Shown here piece by piece: positions 49,535-56,661 of a DNA stretch of 64,000 nt. How positions within the stretch are numbered: the stretch's first letter is position 1; each line of letters opens with the position of its first letter. The stretch is from SG8-4 sp964562575 (GTDB lineage: Bacteria > Planctomycetota > Phycisphaerae > Sedimentisphaerales > Anaerobacaceae), in NCBI GenBank assembly GCA_964562575.1, contig CAZLTY010000001.1:1-64000 (forward strand), in the 5' to 3' direction. The translations under genes and the position numbers were made by a program. The notes below the pieces were generated by a model. It did no database searches. It was not told the DNA's origin and saw only the letters and a program-made list of their open reading frames with translations.

Positions 49535-50750
49535 AATCAACAAACTCCATCACGGCTTTTTGCCATACACTGAGGTCATTTTTGAAATCATTCCAAAAGG
49601 CGTCAGCATCAAAGGTGCCGCCAGCAGCCGTCATGGCGTCGGTCATGAACCGGTTGGTGGCTTGGAACGCTACCTTCGAATAGACACGCCCTCCTTCTAC
49701 CGCCAGGTTAGCCTGGGGAAAAGGTATCTTACCCACAACAAAGTCGACAGCACTCGAAAGACCGCCGGAGCTATCGCCTTCGCTGGTGGCCATGGCAATT
49801 TTATATAGCCCCACAAAATCGCCAAAGCTGGTGCCGGTCTCAGCGGCAAGGGAAGGGTCTACGCTCTGCGCAGTGGGCAAACCCTGTATACAGTCCAACA
49901 GCGTAGAGGCAATCTTACCTGAATGATCCTTCACAAGGATTTCAGCATTCTGTATTCCTTCGATATCCTGCCTTCTCAGCCTGAGTACGGGAAACTTGGA
50001 CTCGGTAACGGGTAATTTCAGGGCCAAGGCTTCACGGGCATCGTCCGGTAATCCAGGTACATTGACCGCCTTTTTCCAGAGAGCCGCACGCCTGAGTTCG
50101 GCCATCTCAAGGATAGCCTCGTCCAGTGGTGTCATCTCAGGCGAACGTTGCAGTGTATTGATTAAATCCTGATACTGTCGGGCCTGCTGCCATTGCTGTG
50201 GTGACAGCCCGCCAGAACTCCCCGGTGTGGCGATGGCAACCATACCAAAACATGTTGCCGATTCAATATATCGATTCGTCACCGCACCCTTAACTATGCC
50301 ATCTGAATTATTAGAATGACCTGATTCAACCGGACTATCTGGAACTCTGAAGTTGGCCAGCAGATCTTTCTTGGTCTGTTCGAATATCTTTTGTTGCTGG
50401 CTTTGCTGCAATTGCTGCTGGATTTGCTGGGCCTGCACCTGCTGCCAGAACTGCTCCAATTGGGCTTGACGCTGCTGTTCTTGTCTTTTCTTCTGCTCCT
50501 CGAGTGGATCAGGAAGTGGCGGTTGGCTGGACTGGGGCTGGTTTGTAGCCGGTTTTGTCTCGGCAGGTTTCTGCTGTGACTCTTTATTCCAGGTCCGCCA
50601 GCCGGGGTGAGAGAGATCCCACGCCCGTTCGGTAGCCTCCTGGTCTCGGGCAGGCGGTGGGACCGCAGGTATCTGGCCATAGGCCCTTTGTGCTCGTATC
50701 AGCAATATCATGGTCATGGAAAGCAAAAATATAGTCTTCAAAGGTTGCAT
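49518..50750 (-). CDS. QIP.VPPP exported protein (pair 1, first gene)
   Basis: I do not recognise the family. The 410-residue protein has a signal peptide (IFLLSMTMILLIRAQRAYG), then QIPAVPPPARDQEATERAWD and LSHPGWR, shared with the frameshifted gene at 45516-46474. A Gln-rich low-complexity helix (about 85-135, QAQQIQQQLQQSQQQ) replaces the Lys/Glu helix of that paralogue. The C-terminal 250 residues look helical and include GGLSPQQWQQARQYQDLINT and AVDFVVGKIPFPQANLAV; the last part matches ALKGGKIYSDF of the paralogue. AAAGGA lies eight bases upstream of the ATG at 50750. Its end overlaps the ankyrin gene by 17 bases, so the pair is translationally coupled. Confidence 0.7.
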   Translation of the reverse strand: MQPLKTIFLLSMTMILLIRAQRAYGQIPAVPPPARDQEATERAWDLSHPGWRTWNKESQQKPAETKPATNQPQSSQPPLPDPLEEQKKRQEQQRQAQLEQFWQQVQAQQIQQQLQQSQQQKIFEQTKKDLLANFRVPDSPVESGHSNNSDGIVKGAVTNRYIESATCFGMVAIATPGSSGGLSPQQWQQARQYQDLINTLQRSPEMTPLDEAILEMAELRRAALWKKAVNVPGLPDDAREALALKLPVTESKFPVLRLRRQDIEGIQNAEILVKDHSGKIASTLLDCIQGLPTAQSVDPSLAAETGTSFGDFVGLYKIAMATSEGDSSGGLSSAVDFVVGKIPFPQANLAVEGGRVYSKVAFQATNRFMTDAMTAAGGTFDADAFWNDFKNDLSVWQKAVMEFVDYGPNK

Positions 50751-51138
50751 CAGCACAATCCTTTCACCTCAACTGAAAACAATTTCGATACAGGTTTTTC
50801 AAGTATTTTATCGGCAGTTCAGAATCCATAATTTAGATGTAAATATCACACTTGCCAAGCTTCTGACGTCTGTCATCTAAGAGAATTAAGGATGTCAGGC
50901 TTATCTTTTTGCGGGTGGCAAGTTTACGCCACGCCTTCGGTGCCTCCTTGAGGCCGCCGCCAAAAGACGTCAAACCACGAATTAACACGGCGCGGCCTTT
51001 GGCCGCAACCAAAGAACTCTAAGCCACGAATTAACGCGAACAAACACGAAATTGAAACCGCGGATTGCGCGGATCTTCGCGGATTGAATATGTGCATAAG
51101 ATATTCTTTCATAACAAGTTAGAACACAGCCTTTTAAG

Positions 51139-51178
51139 AAACACGCATAAGAAACAAGAAGATGAAAGATTGTATGAC
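51139..51178 (+). repeat. Repeat H, copy 1
   Basis: AAACACGCATAAGAAACAAG and the following GATGAAAGATTGTATGACGG match the reverse complement of 57376-57413 with few differences. The two copies are inverted and bracket the cassette-like region at 51-57 kb. Confidence 0.75.
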
Positions 51179-51255
51179 GGATTCTGGGCCACAGAGGGCA
51201 CCGAGAACTCAGAGAAATAATCAATTACAAAGGCCGCCGATTCTCCTGGGCCACT

Positions 51256-51353
51256 AGGCTTACTTGCCGTATACCTGCAACCCTTCCACTACAATACAAG
51301 GAACCTCTTGTTAACAGCAAGAAGACAGACCTGACCCGTTCTCTTCACCCGCC
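51256..51353 (+). repeat. Repeat E, right copy
   Basis: The same sequence and orientation as 40027-40125. In the left set repeat F starts 60 bases later; here a prepilin gene (51459-52370) lies between E and F. Confidence 0.8.
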
Positions 51354-51458
51354 AACAGAAGTACGGTATACCTTTGATTCCCCTTGATTTGACGGCCTTC
51401 CGGTGTATATAATCACAAAGTGCATGAGGTGTTCCAAAACACCAAAGGAGATGCCAAA

Positions 51459-52370
51459 ATGAAACGGCAATCAACTCTTGTGTTGCGAAGCGGCGTACAT
51501 AGTTTCTCCCAGCTAAGGGGTATTTCTATGGACAAACAAAAAGGCTTTACCGCATTGGAAGATAAGATTCATGATCAGGAAAGCAGAGGATTCATAGCGG
51601 GGTTTACCTTAATAGAGCTTTTGGTGGTAATTGCCATTATCGCGGTTCTGATGGCGATATTGATGCCGGCACTGAACCGAGTCAGGGAGCAGGGCAAGCG
51701 TTCAGTGTGCCTTAACAATTTAAAGCAGTTAACGCTTGCATGGATTCTGTATGCGGATGATAACGACGACAAGATTGTTAACGGTATGGGAGGTGTTGAC
51801 CGCTTAAAAGAGAAGGCCTGGGTAGGCATGTGTTGGGCCCAAAGTTATGACCAATTACCAGAGGACCAACAAATAGGAGCAATCAAGGAAGGTGCACTCT
51901 GGTCATATTGTAAGGAGTTAAAACTCTACCGCTGCCCGACCGGTTTTCGGGGAGAACTGTTAACATACGCGGCGATGGATGGCGTCAATGGTAAGCCAAG
52001 AGCAGACAGCAGAAAGCCGGGCGTGTGGGTCAAGAAGAAGGCGGAGATTCGCAACCCGTCCTACAGAATGGTTTTCATTGACGAAGGTTATGTAACCCCG
52101 GATAGCTTCGCTACTCATTACATAGAAGAGAGATGGTATGACGACCCCACCGTCAGACACGGTGACGGCACGAATTTTAGCTTCGCTGACGGCCACAGTG
52201 AGTACCACAAGTGGAAAGGCGTCGAAACGATTAAGTTGGGTAGATCTCAGATCCGCATGCATATCGGCAGCAGGCTCTCGCCTCAAACAGACGAGGGCAA
52301 GATGGATTTGCACTTCGTTCAGAAGGGTTGTTGGGGTGGATTGGGCTACGAGCCAACCGTGTGGTACTAA
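51459..52370 (+). CDS. Prepilin-type N-terminal methylation protein (DGH C-terminus)
   Basis: The 303-residue protein carries a type IV prepilin signal GFTLIELLVVIAIIAVLMAI after a long leader of about 47 residues, then SVCLNNLKQLTLAWILYADD, typical of Planctomycete/Lentisphaera pseudopilins. Near the C-terminus RHGDGTNFSFADGHSEYHKW is the family DGH motif. AAAGGAG precedes the ATG at 51459. Such proteins are numerous and variable in these phyla and may assemble by a type II secretion-like machine. It is the only plus-strand gene in the 40-57 kb region and splits a repeat set, so it looks inserted. Confidence 0.85.
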   Translation: MKRQSTLVLRSGVHSFSQLRGISMDKQKGFTALEDKIHDQESRGFIAGFTLIELLVVIAIIAVLMAILMPALNRVREQGKRSVCLNNLKQLTLAWILYADDNDDKIVNGMGGVDRLKEKAWVGMCWAQSYDQLPEDQQIGAIKEGALWSYCKELKLYRCPTGFRGELLTYAAMDGVNGKPRADSRKPGVWVKKKAEIRNPSYRMVFIDEGYVTPDSFATHYIEERWYDDPTVRHGDGTNFSFADGHSEYHKWKGVETIKLGRSQIRMHIGSRLSPQTDEGKMDLHFVQKGCWGGLGYEPTVWY

Positions 52371-52442
52371 GTCGTCGTGCAAAAATAACTCATCGGTTTT
52401 ACATCTCATCTTCACGCCATCTTCGTGCGTTCCTCAATTGGC

Positions 52443-52677
52443 TTATCTTGCCCTCACTTTCTGAGCTTCCTTGATATGTAGACCCGGAGGGGACATTGGC
52501 AATAATACCCGGAGTTGCCAAATGTCAGAGAGAATTTGCAGTGCCATGGGTCATCTTCGTCGCATTCGAGATAATGTTCCAGGCCAATATTCTTTGCTTT
52601 GCAGAGGCGTTCAAACCCGGAATCGGCACACCGAAACCTTTTGGGGCATTGCATCTGACCAATGATTTCGTCGATCT
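52443..52677 (-). pseudogene. Second copy of the small cysteine-rich gene (5' end lost), repeat F right copy
   Basis: From the stop near 52454 the frame reads back through VYISRKLRK-end, CPLR, LECDEDDPWHC and QIDEIIGQMQCPK, matching the gene at 40197-40442 at about 95% of positions by eye. The first codons (MDEETKKE) are missing: at 52678 the sequence changes to the RAYT remnant and its REP-like segment, and the frame runs into a stop with no start. An internal ATG in GQMQC could start a 66-residue product. Confidence 0.8.
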
Positions 52678-52686
52678 GCTTTCTAG

Positions 52687-52728
52687 TGGATGTGGGTGGG
52701 CACAGGGACCCACCCCTACGGGGTTAAC
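52687..52728. repeat. REP-like palindrome at the end of the RAYT remnant
   Basis: The segment reads GGGTGGGCACAGGGACCCAC then CCCTACGGGG. Its reverse complement, CCGTAGGGGTGGGTCCCTGT then GCCCACCC, resembles that of 61656-61693 (CCGTAGGGGTAACCCTGCGT then GGTTGCCCACG). In the corrected transposase frame it would encode PVGVGPCAHPHP. Confidence 0.65.
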
Positions 52729-52973
52729 TGCAATAATGCCATGAATATGTTCGGCATGATTTGAAACATATCCAATTCAATGCCTGCATAATGTTGTCGT
52801 ATCTGACGCCATGTGTCGGTAACCAGGTGGCCTGCGTTGTTTAACAACATGTCACCTTTGACGATATCGCCAAACAAACACAATTTGTTTTGGGTACACA
52901 GGGTAACAGAATAATAACCTGGTTGAGAATAATCGTAATCCTTCTTGCGCTGTGATTTTCGGTTTAAAGGCAT
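52716..52973 (-). pseudogene. REP-associated tyrosine transposase (RAYT, Y1 family) remnant
   Basis: The ORF begins MPLNRKSQRKKDYDYSQPGY, then YSVTLCTQNKLCLFGDI and ELDMFQIMPN, the recognised start of TnpA-REP proteins. The expected HUH motif MPNHIHGI is broken: the frame reads MPNIFMALLQLTP then stop. Restoring one C after MPN's AAC gives HIHGIIAVNPVGVGPCAHPH, so a single-base deletion has destroyed it. The C-terminal half with the catalytic Tyr is absent; the sequence joins the truncated Cys-rich gene instead. Intact RAYTs move REP palindromes. This copy is dead. Confidence 0.85.
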
Positions 52974-52977
52974 TGGA

Positions 52978-53056
52978 CAGAACAGCGCAAAGCTCACCTG
53001 CCGCAATGGAGCGCGGCGGAATGGCGCTGAGGCGCAGCGACTCGTTGGGGCTATCT
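52978..53056 (-). other. attC-like cassette recombination site 1
   Basis: On the minus strand the sequence after the methyltransferase stop runs GCCCCAACGAGTCGCTGCGC, CTCAGCGCCATTCCGCCGC, GCTCC, then TTGCGGCAGGTGAGCTTTGC and GCTGTT. This is the layout of integron attC sites: an R'' box near GCCCAAC, complementary CTCA/TGAG and CCGC/GCGG blocks, and a GTT at the other end. The final GTTRRRY box reads GTTCTGT, so it is degraded, and the RAYT remnant abuts it. Confidence 0.6.
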
Positions 53057-53701
53057 TCGCACGACTGGCTTTATCGCGAACACATACGCCCTTCTGCTTT
53101 CGTACTCCACTGTTAGGTACGGTTCTCTCTCGATTGTCTCGATATTCTCAAATCCAATCTTCTCTAGACAACTATAAATAAAGTCTGTAGCGAAAAACAT
53201 GAACTCTATATCGATATTCTTGCCGAGGAACTCTTCTACGCTGATTGTCTCGGCACCAATGTGGTAGGTGAAAAGGAATATTCCACCCGGCTGCAATACA
53301 CGAAATGCTTCACGAAAGGCCATTTCCACTTGTTCTTCTGTAAAGTGAACAATGGCATAGAAAGCTACAACACCGCCTATTGAGTCGTCGTCAAATTCGA
53401 GTTCAAGAATGTCTCCCTTTCGGAAGTGTATCTCCGGGTGAATGATTCTTGCCTGTTCCAGTATTCTTTCGGACAGATCGAGCCCGGAGATTTCAATTCC
53501 AAGATCCTTCAGGTATTTTGCAGTTTGACCTGGACCACAGCCGAAATCCCAGACAGGCTTTCTGTCACCGATCTCCATTGAGAATCTGCGGAGCATTTCT
53601 TGGTCTTTGGGTTTCTTTTCGTGTTCACCAGAGAATGTTTCTGCGTATTCCTTTGCTACCGTGTCGTAGAAGTTCTCTACCTTGTCCAAATCCTGTCCCA
53701 T
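53051..53701 (-). CDS. Class I SAM-dependent methyltransferase
   Basis: The product of about 216 residues has motif I VWDFGCGPGQTAKYL, motif II-like ISGLDLSERILEQAR, and DDDSIGGVVAFYAIVHF with FREAFRVLQPGGIFLFTYHI (motifs post-I and III), the UbiE/small-molecule methyltransferase layout. Substrate unknown. Three ATGs occur in a row at 53707-53701; the last has the best spacing to the upstream GGGG. An attC-like site overlaps its 3' end, as expected for a gene cassette. Confidence 0.88.
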   Translation of the reverse strand: MGQDLDKVENFYDTVAKEYAETFSGEHEKKPKDQEMLRRFSMEIGDRKPVWDFGCGPGQTAKYLKDLGIEISGLDLSERILEQARIIHPEIHFRKGDILELEFDDDSIGGVVAFYAIVHFTEEQVEMAFREAFRVLQPGGIFLFTYHIGAETISVEEFLGKNIDIEFMFFATDFIYSCLEKIGFENIETIEREPYLTVEYESRRAYVFAIKPVVRR

Positions 53702-53721
53702 CATCATGGCCCCAACAACGC

Positions 53722-53847
53722 ATATGTGGTTCCGTATAAGAGCCCAGCGATTAAATGGTGATTCAACCGTCAACCTCTGTCTGTCAGAAAGATACAGAAA
53801 TCTCTGCGATCTATCCAGTGGTCTTATGCAGATCCGCACAGGAGGTC
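53722..53847. repeat. Repeat G, right copy
   Basis: It matches 40470-40596. The hairpin end is GGTTC-CGTATAA-GAGCC: the base changes relative to the left copy keep pairing through a G-U or compensatory change. It ends 20 bases upstream of the methyltransferase start on the minus strand and begins right after brnA. Confidence 0.8.
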
Positions 53848-53852
53848 TTTGC

Positions 53853-54074
53853 CTATCCTGCAGCCCACTTCATAGAAAGCTTGCGATGCGCGGCCATGCA
53901 ATCCTGGAGATAGAGGTTGATGAGACTTTGGTATGGGATACCATTTTCTTCAGCCATATCCTTGAAATACTCAATGACGTCAGGGCGAATACGCAAGGTA
54001 ACCTGCTTCTTGAGACGCTTGGCATAAGGATTGGGGCGAGATTTCATCTTTGTAAGGTCGTATTCTTTTTTCAT
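53853..54074 (-). CDS. brnA: BrnA-type antitoxin
   Basis: The 73-residue protein starts MKKEYDLTKMKSRPNPYAKR and contains the ribbon-helix-helix segment KQVTLRIRPDVIEYFKDMAE followed by GIPYQSLINLYLQDC, typical of BrnA/CopG-like antitoxins that bind DNA and neutralise BrnT. It follows brnT by four bases. The RNA is probably autoregulated by the antitoxin, as in known BrnTA modules. Confidence 0.87.
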   Translation of the reverse strand: MKKEYDLTKMKSRPNPYAKRLKKQVTLRIRPDVIEYFKDMAEENGIPYQSLINLYLQDCMAAHRKLSMKWAAG

Positions 54075-54078
54075 AGTA

Positions 54079-54363
54079 TCACCTGCGATAGAGCTTTGAC
54101 TCATTCTTGGTTGCTTTGCGGGCAGATATAATCCGGATGACTGAATCGCTTTCTCTATAGCAATGGCAAACAAGCAAGAGCCGAAGTTTGGTGCTACGGC
54201 CAAGAAGCAACATGCGGTCTTCCCAGTCAGAGTGGCTGTCGTCGTAAAACTCAATTGCACGGTCATCAAAGAAGACGGTGGCAGCCTCTTCAAAGGCGAC
54301 TCCATGTTTCCTTTGGTTAGCCTTGGCTTTTGCCGGATTCCATTCGAATTGTATCTTAGCCAT
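54079..54363 (-). CDS. brnT: BrnT-type ribonuclease toxin
   Basis: The 94-residue protein matches BrnT: FEWNPAKAKANQRKHGVAFE at the N-terminus, then ATVFFDDRAIEFYDDSHSDW and ESDSVIRIISARKATKNESK at the C-terminus, where the conserved R.ISAR motif lies. BrnT is an RNase that halts growth when free of BrnA. Such modules stabilise cassette arrays and islands against loss, which fits the setting. Confidence 0.92.
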   Translation of the reverse strand: MAKIQFEWNPAKAKANQRKHGVAFEEAATVFFDDRAIEFYDDSHSDWEDRMLLLGRSTKLRLLLVCHCYRESDSVIRIISARKATKNESKLYRR

Positions 54364-54467
54364 AATTACAGTGTAACTACATTGTCGGCAGATGTCAACT
54401 GGCTATTTTGATGTGCTTTGATTAAAACGGGGCGGATAAGCGGCCGACGTAGGAGGTCCGGCAGGAT

Positions 54468-54965
54468 TCAAATGTTGTGTGGATCTCTCTTCTCGAGAAT
54501 CCGCTTCAGGTTCTCCCCCTCTTCTTTCATATGCTTCCTCACGCTCGATAGTCCCTGCTCAAGCTTGCTTTTCGCCAGCAGCTTTGCCACACGGCCTACA
54601 CGAAGCACGCCTGACGCAGTGAACACGCATGAGCCGTCCCGCGGCTCGATCAAGAGCGTATTCCGGGGGAAGTAGATCCGAAGGAAGCGGGAGAGTGGCA
54701 CCAGTTCGATCTGCCGATTCGCGACGACCTTCTTGATGAGGAATTTGAACTTGTGCAGCTTTCCGTGGATGTATTCTTCGGCATACGCCACAGATCCCTC
54801 CTGCCACGGTTTACCTTTGATCCAGCGAAATGCCACATGGTCCTCGGGATGCCAGGCTCGGTAGCTTGCATCATCAACAATCCGAAGGAAGAACCCGAAA
54901 ACCTTCTCAGGTGTCGTATGGATTTCGATCGAGTCGGTCAGGACGATGTCTTCCAGTAGCTTCAT
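54468..54965 (-). CDS. SRPBCC-family (START-like) protein
   Basis: The 165-residue product has the helix-grip layout: IEIHTTPEKVFGFFLRIVDD at the start, RAWHPEDHVAFRWIKGKPWQ and GSVAYAEEYIHGKL in the beta sheet, and a long C-terminal helix (LEQGLSSVRKHMKEEGENLK). SRPBCC proteins bind hydrophobic ligands or act as small cyclases. Ligand unknown. AAGGAAGGA precedes the ATG, directly after attC-like site 2, as in a cassette. Confidence 0.85.
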   Translation of the reverse strand: MKLLEDIVLTDSIEIHTTPEKVFGFFLRIVDDASYRAWHPEDHVAFRWIKGKPWQEGSVAYAEEYIHGKLHKFKFLIKKVVANRQIELVPLSRFLRIYFPRNTLLIEPRDGSCVFTASGVLRVGRVAKLLAKSKLEQGLSSVRKHMKEEGENLKRILEKRDPHNI

Positions 54966-54974
54966 TCCTTCCTT

Positions 54975-55038
54975 TCACGTAGCGTCGCGAATCAGGGGCG
55001 GCCTTCAGGGCGTCCCTTTGCATTCGCTTGTTAGGATA
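54975..55038 (-). other. attC-like cassette recombination site 2
   Basis: On the minus strand: ATCCTAACAAGCGAATGCAA, AGGGACGCCC, loop TGAAGGCC, GCCCCTGATTCGCGACG. The blocks GCGAAT/ATTCGC and GGG/CCC pair around the loop with an unpaired base, and the site starts with a CCTAAC box, as attC sites do. The end box reads GCTACG rather than GTTRRRY, so this one is degenerate. It lies exactly between two minus-strand genes. Confidence 0.6.
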
Positions 55039-55063
55039 CCAACCTTCATGTCTACGTCTCTGG

Positions 55064-55729
55064 CTAGCTGCTCTGCAACTTCTCGATTGCACTCTCGATT
55101 ACGCCGATTTCGGTAGCCTGTTGTTCATCAGGTATTTCATCGTTCTTGATGAAGAATAGGGCTTCTTGGTATTGATCAATGGCCTTCTTCTGGTTGCCTT
55201 TGAACTCGGCTTTCCGTGCTGCCTCCAAGAAACCATCTAGAATCGCCCTATGTGTGCCTGATTTCATTTCGGCAAGAATGGCCGCTCCCGATCCAGGTTC
55301 GCTGCTTTGCTCTAAGATATCCTTAGCCTTTAGGTAACCTGAACTGAAAGCGTTTGACTTCGCGCGCGATGTTGTCGCCACATCGGCCTTGTCTCGCGCT
55401 GTCTTGGCTACTTGCTCGGCTGACTCTAGAATGATCTCATTCCGCAGTTCGGCGGCATGGCGCAGGAGTTCTGAAGGTGGAGGGGTGATCGTCGGTATGC
55501 CACGTTGCTCAAGTGGCAATAGCTCGGCTGCGCGCTCTGCAAGTAGATCGCACCGGGACAATCGAGTCTTAAACGTTTTGCCTTGCTGTGCGAGCTTCAA
55601 GCTTTCCACTACGACGCGACCGGTTGATTGGATTTGCAAAATGACGGCAGGTGCACATTGAGCACAGAGACCATTTGCGTCTGTAGATGAAAACCACCCA
55701 CCTTTACCGCAGTATCTACATTTCGCCAC
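55064..55729 (-). CDS. Hypothetical protein with N-terminal zinc finger
   Basis: The 221-residue protein starts MAKCRYCGKGGWFSSTDANG and continues LCAQCAPA, giving two Cys pairs (about residues 4/7 and 22/25) for one zinc. The rest is helical, with a C-terminal TPR-like part (AARKAEFKGNQKKAIDQYQE). Similar small zinc-finger proteins occur in mobile cassettes. Function unknown. A GTTAGGAT box lies 25 bases upstream of its start. Confidence 0.7.
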   Translation of the reverse strand: MAKCRYCGKGGWFSSTDANGLCAQCAPAVILQIQSTGRVVVESLKLAQQGKTFKTRLSRCDLLAERAAELLPLEQRGIPTITPPPSELLRHAAELRNEIILESAEQVAKTARDKADVATTSRAKSNAFSSGYLKAKDILEQSSEPGSGAAILAEMKSGTHRAILDGFLEAARKAEFKGNQKKAIDQYQEALFFIKNDEIPDEQQATEIGVIESAIEKLQSS

Positions 55730-55749
55730 AACTCATCCTCTCGAATTGA

Positions 55750-55897
55750 GGTTCGTGGTTATCCTAACAGTGTATATATGGTTTCCGTATAGAAACCCAA
55801 ACAACGCTGGTTTTGCAGCATAAGAACCCACGGGCAGCAAAAAGAAGAGCGAGGAACGAACGGAGCTTTTTGCTGTCCGAGTGCATTTGTCTTGTTA
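55750..55897 (-). other. attC-like cassette recombination site 3
   Basis: On the minus strand it starts GGCTAACAAGACAAATGCAC and continues with GGACAGCAAAAAGCTCCG, whose complement CTTCTTTTTGCTGCCCG follows about 20 bases on. It ends CACTGTTAGGAT. The outer CTAAC/GTTAG boxes are complementary, as required. Within it lies the third hairpin of the CGTATA type (GGTTTC/GAAACC, 55772-55789). At about 148 bases it is at the long end of attC lengths. Confidence 0.6.
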
Positions 55898-55905
55898 GCC
55901 ATTTT

Positions 55906-56562
55906 TTATTGATCCTTCTTGAATTTCATTAGCGGATTAAAACTTTTCGTGCTTTCACCAAAAACAACTACAAAAGTCTTCCAGTCATTTTTTGATATGA
56001 AGTTGCTTTCTTCTAAAAAGCCATGCTGGGCAAATGAAAAATCGATTTTATTGCATACTTTCCTAACTGTTTTTATAGCTTCATCATACTGCCATCCAAT
56101 TACACCAGAATTGCAATCATGTTCGCCATAGCAAATAGTCACTAACACACCTAAATTGTAATATTGATTGAGAGTTGTTCTTAATTTGTCTATTTCATTT
56201 TGCTTTTTATATTTTCTAATTAATGCCCTGAATCTTTTTCTTTCCTCTGAAAACACGGCAGGATTTGGATCATCAAATGCACATAAATTAAAGCCACTAT
56301 CCTGCTCAATATTGCCTAATTGTCTATGTGCTTTTGATAAAATAGAATTTAAATGCAATGGCATATTGCCATCATTTTCTAAATCTTCGAGAATCTTAAT
56401 ACCTTTCGAAAGATTCCGAATAACTTTTTCTTCTATTAGTAATCTACCAAGCTCTGATTTTGCATTAATATTATTCGGAGCTATAAATAGTGATTCATTC
56501 AAATAGAATACACATTTTTCTAGTGGTATCCGCCTAACAGCATGTAACTTATATAGCAGCAA
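55906..56562 (-). CDS. Hypothetical protein, AT-rich
   Basis: I do not recognise this protein of up to 218 residues. The first half has TPR-like helices (FIAPNNINAKSELGRLLIEE, LHLNSILSKAHRQLGNIEQD); the second reads KLRTTLNQYYNLGVLVTICY and is mixed. Codon use is strongly A/T-rich compared with the housekeeping genes, pointing to transfer. The annotated ATG lies upstream of a GTTAGGC box (56534-56540), so the first dozen residues are probably not translated and the real start may be a TTG near 56505. Confidence 0.6.
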   Translation of the reverse strand: MLLYKLHAVRRIPLEKCVFYLNESLFIAPNNINAKSELGRLLIEEKVIRNLSKGIKILEDLENDGNMPLHLNSILSKAHRQLGNIEQDSGFNLCAFDDPNPAVFSEERKRFRALIRKYKKQNEIDKLRTTLNQYYNLGVLVTICYGEHDCNSGVIGWQYDEAIKTVRKVCNKIDFSFAQHGFLEESNFISKNDWKTFVVVFGESTKSFNPLMKFKKDQ

Positions 56563-56661
56563 AGACCCGACTTAAAAAGGCCCCTGAACTGTGATTCACG
56601 TTTTTATACTGTAATACGTGGCTCATTCTTATGTGTTGTGATATCTGGCGGATACCACTAG
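56520..56661. repeat. 142-bp segment with perfect 15-bp terminal inverted repeats
   Basis: CTAGTGGTATCCGCC (56520-56534) and GGCGGATACCACTAG (56647-56661) are exact reverse complements. One arm overlaps the start of the gene at 55906-56562 and the other the end of the gene at 56629-57063. A GTTAGGC box sits at the inner edge of one arm. It may be an attC variant or a miniature inverted-repeat element. Confidence 0.7.

Larger units (their letters stand above)
50751..51458. other. Repeat-rich intergenic region upstream of the propeller locus
   Basis: No ORF is supported in about 700 bases. Present are direct repeats CCACGAATTAAC (50977 and 51024), a GCGGATTGCGCGGATCTTCG block near 51060, a 40-bp unit at 51139-51178 that recurs inverted at 57376-57413, and the right copy of repeat E (51256-51353). 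The promoter of the locus should be near 50760-50880, where the sequence is AT-rich. Confidence 0.7.

Noticed and set aside
52716..53006. Intact transposase
   Set aside because: The HIH motif is broken by a one-base deletion and the catalytic half is missing, so it is a remnant.
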